Below are positions 1 to 7,559 of a stretch of 64,000 bases of DNA, piece after piece. Source of the stretch: Rhizobiaceae bacterium MnEN-MB40S. Lineage in GTDB: Bacteria > Pseudomonadota > Alphaproteobacteria > Rhizobiales > Rhizobiaceae. The notes beneath the pieces are model-generated. The model did no database searches and was not told where the DNA came from. It worked only from the letters and a program-made list of their open reading frames with translations. Location: assembly GCA_024343425.1 (NCBI GenBank), contig BRLC01000013.1, positions 1 through 64,000 on the forward strand. Reading direction: 5' to 3'. Each line of letters begins with the position of its first letter. Position 1 is the first letter of the stretch. Position numbers and translations under genes: made by a program.

Positions 1-1
1 C

Positions 2-355
2 GAGGCGGACGCCCTGTCCGACCGGCTGCTGATCATCGATCACGGGCGAATTGTCGGGGAAGGCGCGTCGGCCGAACTCAAGGAACGGCTGTCGGGCGAT
101 GCGATCACGCTGACGCTCAGGACGGCGGAAGATGCGGCGAAATCTCAGGATACGGCCGATGCGCTGGAGAACGCCGCCAATGTCGTCTGCGAGGGTAATG
201 TGGTGCATTTCCGCGTTCCCAATGGCGCGTCCGTCTTGCCGGGCCTTCTGCGCAAGCTGACGGATCTCGATGTCGAACCAATCGGCGTGGAGATCGCCCG
301 CCCGACGCTGGAGGACGTCTTTCTCAACCTCACCGGTCGCTCGCTGCGCGACTGA
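2..355 (+). CDS. ABC transporter ATP-binding protein, C-terminal part (DrrA-like), 5' truncated by window edge
   Basis: The open frame enters from the left edge and ends 18 bases before the permease gene. The first residues, EADALSDRLLIIDHGRI, are the D/H-loop side of an ABC ATPase, where the switch His has become Asp-Ala as in many DrrA-type proteins. The remaining 117 residues end in RPTLEDVFLNLTG, the regulatory tail typical of daunorubicin-resistance (DrrA) family ATPases. Walker A, Walker B and the signature motif lie outside the window. With the next gene it would power export of a hydrophobic compound across the inner membrane; the substrate cannot be inferred. Confidence 0.88.
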   Translation, partial: EADALSDRLLIIDHGRIVGEGASAELKERLSGDAITLTLRTAEDAAKSQDTADALENAANVVCEGNVVHFRVPNGASVLPGLLRKLTDLDVEPIGVEIARPTLEDVFLNLTGRSLRD

Positions 356-373
356 ATTGACTGGAGCAAAGTC

Positions 374-1135
374 ATGAGTTTCATCCGGGACACATTCATC
401 ATCTTCAGGCGGGCCACGCTTCTGTCCCTTCAAAATCCGGCATGGGTGATCATCGGTCTGATGCAGCCCATTCTTTACCTTGTTCTTTTTGGTCCGCTGC
501 TTCTGCGCATGACCAGCGTTCCGGGCTTTCCGCCGGGCAACGCCTGGCAGGTCTTCGTGCCGGGTCTGCTGGTTCAGCTCGGGATCTTCGGCGGGTCGTT
601 CGTCGGTTTCGCCATTATCAACGAATGGCGCAGCGGCGTGATCGACCGGATGATGGTGACGCCCGCCCATCGCGTATCGCTCATCGCCGGCCGTGTGCTG
701 CGCGACGTCATGGTGCTGATGGTCCAGGCGATCGTTCTCGTGCTCGCCGCCATGATGTTTGGTCTGCGGGTTCCGTTCGGCGCTCTGTTGCTGGCGCTGG
801 CATTGGTGGCCATGCTGGGCGCGTCGTTCTCTTCGCTCTCATACGCCGCCGGCCTGTCGATGAAATCCGAGGACGCCTTCGCTCCGCTCATCAACACCTT
901 CGCGCTGCCAGTGCTTCTGCTCTCCGGCATCCTGCTGCCGATGAGCATGGCGCCGGCATGGCTGCGATACGTGTCGGACGTGAATCCGTTCAAGCACATG
1001 GTCGAGGCGCTGCGCGCGGTGTTTCGCGGCGAGATATTCACCTTCATCGTGCCCTTCGGCTTCGGGCTTTCGCTTGCGCTGGTGCTGATCAGCCTGTGGA
1101 CCGGCGCCCGCGTCTTCCGCAACCAGACCCGATAA
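374..1135 (+). CDS. ABC-2 type transporter permease (DrrB-like)
   Basis: This 253-residue protein has about six hydrophobic segments and the ABC-2 permease pattern: a cytoplasmic N-terminus, an NEWRSGVIDRMMVTP loop near residues 79-93, and VNPFKHMVEALRAVFRGE near the C-terminus. The length is normal for DrrB-type permeases. It starts 18 bases after the ATPase stop, so the two genes form an operon encoding an inner-membrane exporter. Export of a drug or polyketide-like molecule is family knowledge; nothing local identifies the substrate. Confidence 0.9.
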   Translation: MSFIRDTFIIFRRATLLSLQNPAWVIIGLMQPILYLVLFGPLLLRMTSVPGFPPGNAWQVFVPGLLVQLGIFGGSFVGFAIINEWRSGVIDRMMVTPAHRVSLIAGRVLRDVMVLMVQAIVLVLAAMMFGLRVPFGALLLALALVAMLGASFSSLSYAAGLSMKSEDAFAPLINTFALPVLLLSGILLPMSMAPAWLRYVSDVNPFKHMVEALRAVFRGEIFTFIVPFGFGLSLALVLISLWTGARVFRNQTR

Positions 1136-1212
1136 ATTGCTCGTTCGCCACTTTCGGGGTTGATCTCCAGCCGCTAAAAAACTGGCCAATTCAATCAAGC
1201 GGAGCGGCTTTC

Positions 1213-2007
1213 ATGGCAACGGCGCAACTCAACGGCATCTCGCTGTATTACGAGGAACATGGCGAGGGGGATCCGCTGCTGCTAGTCGCCGGGCTTTCCA
1301 GCGACAGCCAGAGCTGGCTGCCCGTGATTGAACCGCTGGCGGCGCATTATCGTCTGATCCTGCCGGACAATCGAATGGTTGGCCGCACGGAGCCGAAGAC
1401 CGTCGAGACCGGGATCGACATCATGGCGGACGATGTCGTGGCCCTGATGGACGAACTCGGCGTCGACAAAGCCCATATTGTCGGCCACTCTATGGGCGGT
1501 GCGGTGTCCCTTGATCTGGCGGCGCGCTACCCGGAGAGGGTCGAGAAGCTCGTGATCCTGTGTTCTGGTCCGATCAGGACGGCGAGAAACATATCCCTTG
1601 TCGACACCCTGGTTCGGCAGCGCGAAGAAGGCGTCTCGGACGACACCTGGTTCCGTTCCTTTTTCTACTGGCTGTTCTCGCCCGGCTTCTTCGAGGACGA
1701 GGCCGCCGTCGGTTCGGCGGTGGAGTTGGCGAAGACCTATCCGTGGCGGCAGCCGGTGGAGGCGATGCGAAAGCAGCAACGGGCAATCGCAGCCTACCAG
1801 GCCGGCGATGTGATCGCGCGGATCAAGGCGCCGACGCTGGGCGTCGCAGGCGGCAACGACCTGATGATACCCCCGGACGACATGCGCGCGGTTCTTTCAG
1901 GCGTCGTCGATTTCCGTTTCGTGGTGATCGATGACGCCGCGCATTCCATTCACTGGGAAGCGCCGGAGGCCGTGGTCAAGCATGTTCTGTCTTTTCTTGG
2001 CGAATAG
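1213..2007 (+). CDS. alpha/beta hydrolase
   Basis: A 264-residue alpha/beta-hydrolase-fold protein. The nucleophile elbow is GHSMGG (Ser93), the acid is probably Asp216 in GGNDLM, and the catalytic His is His244 in DDAAHSIHWEAPE. The oxyanion region is VAGLSSDSQSW near residues 25-35. The frame is open far upstream, but translation there matches nothing and overlaps the permease in another frame, so the ATG at 1213 is chosen. It has no signal peptide and is probably cytoplasmic. Similar proteins are esterases, 3-oxoadipate enol-lactonases or haloperoxidase-like enzymes. It lies 77 bases after the exporter and may be cotranscribed. Substrate unknown. Confidence 0.85.
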   Translation: MATAQLNGISLYYEEHGEGDPLLLVAGLSSDSQSWLPVIEPLAAHYRLILPDNRMVGRTEPKTVETGIDIMADDVVALMDELGVDKAHIVGHSMGGAVSLDLAARYPERVEKLVILCSGPIRTARNISLVDTLVRQREEGVSDDTWFRSFFYWLFSPGFFEDEAAVGSAVELAKTYPWRQPVEAMRKQQRAIAAYQAGDVIARIKAPTLGVAGGNDLMIPPDDMRAVLSGVVDFRFVVIDDAAHSIHWEAPEAVVKHVLSFLGE

Positions 2008-2016
2008 CGCCAGGAG

Positions 2017-2721
2017 CTAGCGCGCCGCCCACAAGGCGCCGCGCTCGAAGATCGTGTGCATTTGGGGAACATTGAACTCGTCGGCGACGTGGCCAAGCGC
2101 GCTGTAGAACACGCGCCCCTCGCCGTATCGCCGCTTCCAGACGACCGGCATGTCGACGCCCTTCACGTCTTCGCTGTAGGTTCCGTCGAAGCGCGTCGTG
2201 GCCAGCACCTCGTTTACCGGGTCGACATGCATGTAATACTGCTCCGAGCGGTAGGCGAAGTCTGATACGCCTTCCATGATCGGATCATCCGGCCGGGTGA
2301 TCTCGATTTTGTAATCGATGATGTTTCCGGGATGGGCGACCCATTGGCCGCCGGTCATGAACTGATACTCCGGCTCCTTGCGAAACGCGTCGCACATCGT
2401 CCCGTGAAATCCGGCGAGACCCGTTCCGCCCTTGACGGCGCCGAGGAGGCCGGCAAGCGCCTCTCGCCCGATCTCCGACTGGGTGATCACAGGAACGATC
2501 AGCGAATGCTCGCCGACATCCGGCGATGCGAAGGCTTCGGTCGTGTCCGAGAAAGTCACGTCGAAACCGTGGCCTTCAAGCATGGACTTCACGACTGTGG
2601 CGCTTTGAAGGGGCGTGTGGCCTTCCCATCCGCCCCAGACGATCAATGCTGTTCGATTGGCCAGTTCACCCTCCCTGGTCCTTCTCTCTTTTTCCGTTGC
2701 AACCGGTAGCGCAGAGAGCAA
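2017..2721 (-). CDS. ThuA-like domain protein
   Basis: A protein of up to 234 residues whose core, from ALIVWGGWEGHTP onward, matches the ThuA (trehalose utilization) family, a class I glutamine-amidotransferase-like fold. Other family marks are GGTGLAGFHGTMCDAFR and GEGRVFYSALGHVADEFN. The family is often linked to sugar catabolism, but its biochemistry is poorly defined. The N-terminal 20 residues are weakly supported and the true start may be a little downstream. It is convergent with the hydrolase (9-base gap) and has no sugar operon beside it. Confidence 0.83.
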   Translation of the reverse strand: MLSALPVATEKERRTREGELANRTALIVWGGWEGHTPLQSATVVKSMLEGHGFDVTFSDTTEAFASPDVGEHSLIVPVITQSEIGREALAGLLGAVKGGTGLAGFHGTMCDAFRKEPEYQFMTGGQWVAHPGNIIDYKIEITRPDDPIMEGVSDFAYRSEQYYMHVDPVNEVLATTRFDGTYSEDVKGVDMPVVWKRRYGEGRVFYSALGHVADEFNVPQMHTIFERGALWAAR

Positions 2722-2846
2722 GTCCGTTCAACCAGCAATCGAGGCGGGCCCGTGAAGATTTTGTGGCCTCATTCTGCGAAGCATCTTCTTTCATCAACAG
2801 GTAATCCGGCGTAAAAGCTCACCCTGATTCAGAAGTTGAAAACGCC

Positions 2847-3818
2847 TTGCTAAGTGATTCAAAACTATTGAGAAAGAAAAACTCCCCACAATCGGAAACA
2901 TTCGTGATCCTCAATCCGGCGGCCGGCAGGGGCAGGGCTGCGCGGGTGTGGTCGGATGTTCATGACGACATGCGCGCCGCGATCGGCGAATTCGGCTTTC
3001 GTGCGACGAACAGCGGAGACGACATCGAAACGCTGGTGTCGGAAGCATTGCATGAGGGATACCGGCGCATCGTCGGGGTCGGCGGCGACGGCACGATGAG
3101 CCTGCTCATGAACGCCATCATGACGAATGGCGCCGTCCCGCCTTCGGAGGTCGTCATGGGCCAGATTCCCTGCGGGACCGTGAATGTCGTCGCCAATTGC
3201 CTTGGGCTTTCAACGCCCCGACGGGCCGTCGAAGCTCTTGCGAGCGCCAACGCCAAACCGGTCGACGTGATGCGGCTGGACGCCGCCGACGGCCGCGATG
3301 GCGCCGCGCGACACGGGTTCGTCATCGTTTCCGTCGGTCTGCCGGTGGAGGCGAGCAGGCTGACTGCCAGGATGCCTTTGGTGAAGCTTCTCGGCGGCGC
3401 GTCCTACGTTCTGGCCGGCGTCCTGTCGGTGCTCGGCGGGCGTCCACGACAATTCACCCTGTCAACTGACAATGATCCGCCGTCGATCGCCAGAGCCTGG
3501 GGCTATTTCTTTTGCGGCTTTCCGGGCCTTGTGGGAGAGATCTGCTTCGCGCCAGAGGCGCAATTCGACGACGGACTGCTGGATTGCGTGGAAATCGGCC
3601 CGGTTTCGAGGGGCCGCATGCTGGCGCAAATCCTGCCCGCCATGAAGGACGGAAGCTATGTCCGCAAAGCCGGCATGCGGGTGACGCAGGGAACGGTGTT
3701 TCGCATCGAAACGCCGGGGCCCATGCAGGTCGAGGTGGACGGAGAACCGGCCGGCGTCACGCCGGCGACGGTCAGCATCGTTCCCGGCGCGATCAACATG
3801 ATTTATGCGGACCAGTGA
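2847..3818 (+). CDS. diacylglycerol kinase family lipid kinase
   Basis: A 323-residue protein with the DAGK catalytic domain: nucleotide-binding VILNPAAGRGRA near residues 21-32, the GGDGT motif near residue 79, and a C-terminal sandwich ending in VDGEPAGVTPATVSIVPGAINM. The length is normal for YegS/DgkB-like soluble lipid kinases, which phosphorylate diacylglycerol or related lipids at the membrane face. There is no signal peptide. It stands alone, divergent from the ThuA gene across 125 bases. The exact lipid substrate is unknown. Confidence 0.87.
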   Translation: MLSDSKLLRKKNSPQSETFVILNPAAGRGRAARVWSDVHDDMRAAIGEFGFRATNSGDDIETLVSEALHEGYRRIVGVGGDGTMSLLMNAIMTNGAVPPSEVVMGQIPCGTVNVVANCLGLSTPRRAVEALASANAKPVDVMRLDAADGRDGAARHGFVIVSVGLPVEASRLTARMPLVKLLGGASYVLAGVLSVLGGRPRQFTLSTDNDPPSIARAWGYFFCGFPGLVGEICFAPEAQFDDGLLDCVEIGPVSRGRMLAQILPAMKDGSYVRKAGMRVTQGTVFRIETPGPMQVEVDGEPAGVTPATVSIVPGAINMIYADQ

Positions 3819-3959
3819 TTATTGGTTAAACTTTTAATCGAAGCCGACTAAAAATCTGGAAGCATTTTATACAAATAAGTGAATACTTTTAAATATTGAT
3901 TTTAAACAATAAAAATGATTTCTCGCTCGAAAGGCACACAGCTATTCGGGTGATTTACT

Positions 3960-5678
3960 TTGTTGGATATTGCTATCATCGGAGCCGGCTGGTCCGGTCT
4001 CTATGCCGGCCGATATGCGCGAAAACACGGTCTCAGCTTCACAATTCTGGAACGTCGCGAGGATCTCGGCGGCGTCTGGAACTTCTCGAAAGATCGCGAT
4101 GTCGTCACCACCATGTCGACCACGGTGTCGACCTCTTCGCGCACCATGACGGAAGCCTCGGATTTTCCGATGCCGGAGAACGTCGGTCACTTCTTCCACT
4201 GGAGCGACGCTCTGGAGTATCTCAACGCCTATGCGGACGAATTCCGGTTGCGCGAGCACCTGAAGTTTGACGCGAGCGTTATCCGGACCGAGCGGGACGA
4301 CGACGGCTGGACTGTCTCCTACGAACAGAAAGCCGCCGACGGCGCGACCGTCACGCGGCGCGTACGCGCCAAACGGCTGGCGGTCTGCACCGGCGTGCAC
4401 AGTCGCAAAAGGCTGGCCAGCGGGCCCATCGCGTCGTTCGGAGGCGAATTGATCCACTCCGGCGACATCAAGGCGGTTCGCGACCTGAACATCACCGCCG
4501 CCGACCACGTGATCGTCTATGGCGGCGGCGAAACCGCATCGGACATGATCGACGAACTGGCGAAGACCAGGGCGCGCGTCACCTGGGCGATCAGCGGCGG
4601 GCAGCATTTCTATCGCAGGACCGCGGTCGACGAGCGTCTGCCCGCCGGCGTCTTCGACCGGCATACGAGCGCGCTCGACATCAACATCACCACGATGCAC
4701 AGGGTGCTGAGCGACATTCCGGATCGCCAGCCGGGCATTCGCGTTCTGACGAACCTTTTGTGCACCGGTTCGCTGATGGGCTACCAGGGGCACGGCGTGC
4801 CCGAATGGAGCAACGACATTCCGACGGGCCACGCCTTCTTCAACAAGGCCGGCCATTCGGTGGAGTTCGTGCGATCGGGCAGGGTGAAGGCGGCCGGCGC
4901 GATTGCCGAGACAGACGGCAATCGCGTTACCTTCGAAAGCGGCGAGAGCGTCGAGGCGACGCGCATCATCTACTGTTTCGGATACCAGCCGTCCTTTCCG
5001 TTCTTGCCGGAGGCCTATCGGGAGCGCGACCCTTCACGCCTGCTGCAACTGATCTTCGACCCGGTCGATCCGACGCTCGCCTTTTTCGGCCTGGCGCGCC
5101 CGAGCTGGTCGTCGCTTCCCTTCATGACGGAGTTGCAGTGCGGCTACGCTTTCAAGGTGTTCGCCGGCGAAATCGCACTGCCCGAGACGATCGAGGAGCG
5201 CGTGCGGCAGGCGGACGCCTTCTGCGACATGCGCGCGAAGCATTTTCCGAAGACAAGGCTCAACACGCTCGTCGATCCCGTGCAATATTACGAGAGTTTC
5301 GTGGAGCTGGAAGGCAATCCGGTGTTCACTTTCGGTCGTTTTCTGCGCGCGCCATGGCGGACGATGAAGCTAGCGACCGTGCCGATCTCGCCGCGCCTCA
5401 GCCGGTGCCGCGACGATGCGGATCTGGAAGGCATCGACCGGATGGCGACACCGCCGATCGGCCGGGCGCTGCGCTTTCTCGAATGTTCCAACGCGCTCAC
5501 TTACGTCACCCTCTGTGTGCTGATCATTCCGCTTTGCCGGCTGCTGAGAATTGACGACATCGCCGACTGGCTGGGTCGCCGGAAACTCGCAAAGGGCCGT
5601 GTCGTTGGCTATGCTGGGCCGAAACGAAGCGGCTTTGCGTCCGGGCCGCGACCCGAACTCGAGCACGGACGCTCGTAG
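3960..5678 (+). CDS. flavin-containing monooxygenase / NAD(P)-binding protein
   Basis: A 572-residue FMO-like flavoprotein. It starts at the FAD-binding IGAGWSGLYAGR and carries LGGVWNFS, the FMO-type fingerprint FGGELIHSGDIK near residues 160-171, and a second dinucleotide fold YGGGETASDM. The usual substrates of the family are nucleophilic N or S compounds oxidised with NADPH and O2. The start is TTG at 3960 because the FAD motif begins six residues later and no ATG fits. The C-terminus has one hydrophobic stretch (LTYVTLCVLIIPLCRLL) that could anchor it. The preceding 141 bases are AT-rich and probably hold its promoter. Confidence 0.85.
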   Translation: MLDIAIIGAGWSGLYAGRYARKHGLSFTILERREDLGGVWNFSKDRDVVTTMSTTVSTSSRTMTEASDFPMPENVGHFFHWSDALEYLNAYADEFRLREHLKFDASVIRTERDDDGWTVSYEQKAADGATVTRRVRAKRLAVCTGVHSRKRLASGPIASFGGELIHSGDIKAVRDLNITAADHVIVYGGGETASDMIDELAKTRARVTWAISGGQHFYRRTAVDERLPAGVFDRHTSALDINITTMHRVLSDIPDRQPGIRVLTNLLCTGSLMGYQGHGVPEWSNDIPTGHAFFNKAGHSVEFVRSGRVKAAGAIAETDGNRVTFESGESVEATRIIYCFGYQPSFPFLPEAYRERDPSRLLQLIFDPVDPTLAFFGLARPSWSSLPFMTELQCGYAFKVFAGEIALPETIEERVRQADAFCDMRAKHFPKTRLNTLVDPVQYYESFVELEGNPVFTFGRFLRAPWRTMKLATVPISPRLSRCRDDADLEGIDRMATPPIGRALRFLECSNALTYVTLCVLIIPLCRLLRIDDIADWLGRRKLAKGRVVGYAGPKRSGFASGPRPELEHGRS

Positions 5679-5688
5679 AGCCAGGCTG

Positions 5689-6087
5689 CTAGCGGAACAG
5701 CGCCGCGTCGAGCGACCAGCGGCCGGCGCCGAAGGCTGCCAGCGCCAGGAACCCGCCGGCGATCGCCATGTCCTTGTAGAGCTGGATCATGGCCATCGGA
5801 TCGCCGGAGCCGGCGTGAAACAGCACCGCTGTCATGATGCAGAACCCGGCGAGCGCGAGCGACGCCAGTCGCGTCAACAGTCCGACTGCGACAAACAGGC
5901 CGCCGCCGAGTTCGGCGATGATGGCGAGCGGGAGAAGGCTGCGGCTGACGCCGTTCGCCTCCATGTAGTCGCCGACGCCGCCGTAATCGACGATCGCCAC
6001 GTACCCGTCATAGATGAAAATCCATGCGATCAACAGCCGCGCCGCAAGCGCCGCCAGTGGTTGGAATCTGTCGATGAACGCTGTCAT
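5689..6087 (-). CDS. DoxX family membrane protein
   Basis: A 132-residue protein with four predicted membrane helices and DoxX family features: FQPLAALAARLLIAWIFIYDG at the start, then AIIAELGGGLFVAVGLLTRLASLAL. The reading frame is open farther upstream, but the ATG at 6087 is directly before the family's N-terminal helix and is chosen. DoxX-like proteins are small inner-membrane proteins linked to redox or thiol stress in some bacteria. The gene is convergent with the monooxygenase across 10 bases. No specific role can be assigned. Confidence 0.82.
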   Translation of the reverse strand: MTAFIDRFQPLAALAARLLIAWIFIYDGYVAIVDYGGVGDYMEANGVSRSLLPLAIIAELGGGLFVAVGLLTRLASLALAGFCIMTAVLFHAGSGDPMAMIQLYKDMAIAGGFLALAAFGAGRWSLDAALFR

Positions 6088-6219
6088 GACAATAATTGCT
6101 ATCAAAGGCCTGGCGTATCGGCAATCGCCTTCAAAGTGTCTCTTATGTTTTACACTCGGAAGTTTTATATAACTTGTTTCGTTGACTGAAATTGCACCCA
6201 ATATTTTATCGATTGGCAG

Positions 6220-7299
6220 ATGACAGACGACCGGATGCCTGCAGATTACCCAGATCTCTTTACGTTCAATAAACGCTCCGCCTTGCCTCCTTCTCTTCAG
6301 CAGGCTTTGAAAGATGTGGGGCCGTGTTTGAAGTCTGGAACGGTAAGTCTCCAACAAGTTGCTTATTTGCGGGACGGATTTCGCACCGTCTGTCCGTCGA
6401 CCATGTCGCATGCGAGCAGTCACATCCGGCAAATAGCCGAAATTTGGGAAGACACACCTTATACACCGACGATCCTGGCTATTCAGAAGCCGTTGATCAG
6501 GCTTGGCGCGCTTCGTTCCAGTCCTTTCCAACAGATTAGAAATATGCCCGATTTGGCGTGGTTGTATCTGTTTCACGGCAGTGGATATGTTCGGGAGGCT
6601 TCATTGTCCTCAATCAAGACTGCTCCCTTGTCTGCTTTTGAATATGCGGCGATTGCATACCGCCTCAACGATTGGGTCGCACAAGTACGCGACGCTGCAC
6701 TGGATTGTGCGGAGAGAGTATTGGGAAAAGCGGATCCTGCGATTGCCGCTGAATTTGCTTTCAAGTCCCTGGATCTAATCGGCTCCCGCAGGCGAATGAA
6801 CGCCAAGGCGAAGGAATTCCTGTATTCCGTAGCCCTCAAGCCAGATGTTCTCTGGTCGTTACGAAACAGGATAATGAGCGATAGAACTTCGTTCGTGGGA
6901 CGGACATTGCGCAGTTTACTCCCGTACTCAGAGTTCGACGATCATCTGTACATTACTGCTTGCCAGGCGGTGTCGCCTGCAGCACGCGCTATTGCCGTGA
7001 GAACACTTCTATCAGGCGAGGCCAAACGGGTGGTCGGTTACGATATGAACCATGATTTCAGAAGGTCGCCCAGATTTGAAGTGCGTCCCGTCTCTATTGA
7101 ATTCGACTATGAAAGACTTTTGTCGGCAGCGGCCAGCGACAATGCTTCGGCTGTCAGGAAAGTTGCCGCGGATATGTTGATAGCGAACCGGCGCAAGGCG
7201 ACGGCACGCATGGACGAAATCGCTGGCAGACTAGCTGTTGATCGTAGCGCAGCCGTGAGGTCCCGGATCGATTACTACCTCCGGCAAAGAAACAAATAA
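6220..7299 (+). CDS. HEAT-like repeat protein of unknown function
   Basis: A 359-residue protein without signal peptide or membrane helix. Recurrent helical pairs resemble HEAT or PBS-lyase repeats: DWVAQVRDAALDCAERVL, DNASAVRKVAADMLIANRR and DRSAAVRSRIDYYLRQR. Such repeats usually bind protein partners or, in the AlkD family, damaged DNA; no catalytic motif is visible. Its base composition is clearly more AT-rich than its neighbours, with many rare-looking A/T-ending codons, which suggests acquisition. The ATG at 6220 follows an AT-rich leader of about 130 bases. No recognised operon partner. Confidence 0.6.
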   Translation: MTDDRMPADYPDLFTFNKRSALPPSLQQALKDVGPCLKSGTVSLQQVAYLRDGFRTVCPSTMSHASSHIRQIAEIWEDTPYTPTILAIQKPLIRLGALRSSPFQQIRNMPDLAWLYLFHGSGYVREASLSSIKTAPLSAFEYAAIAYRLNDWVAQVRDAALDCAERVLGKADPAIAAEFAFKSLDLIGSRRRMNAKAKEFLYSVALKPDVLWSLRNRIMSDRTSFVGRTLRSLLPYSEFDDHLYITACQAVSPAARAIAVRTLLSGEAKRVVGYDMNHDFRRSPRFEVRPVSIEFDYERLLSAAASDNASAVRKVAADMLIANRRKATARMDEIAGRLAVDRSAAVRSRIDYYLRQRNK

Positions 7300-7416
7300 G
7301 TTTCTTCAAGACGACATCGGCGACTGGTTCCCTGCCTTTGCCGTCATTGGCGCTCCAGCATCTGAGCCGGACGATCTAGGTTTTGATTCGGAAAGTCTGG
7401 AACTGTTCCAAAGGAC

Positions 7417-7442
7417 TTTATATAAGGAATCCTTAATATAAA
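7417..7442. promoter_or_regulatory. AT-rich inverted repeat upstream of the molybdoenzyme operon
   Basis: TTTATATAAGG and CCTTAATATAAA face each other across three bases and match except for one extra base. The site lies about 118 bases before the soeA-like start, inside a 260-base gap with no gene. It may be an operator or part of the promoter. No binding protein can be named from the sequence. Confidence 0.4.
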
Positions 7443-7559
7443 AATTCCGATGTCCGCAGGCCTGTGGACCTCTGAAATGTATGAAGGATTTAAATCAGAG
7501 CGCCAGGGAGGAGACCGGCCAGTGCTTGCGGTGTGGACAGTCGGAGACGGTAGCGGTTC

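Noticed and set aside
442..1212. N-terminal extension of the alpha/beta hydrolase
   Set aside because: It overlaps the DrrB-like permease out of frame and is Arg-rich; the ATG at 1213 fits the family start.
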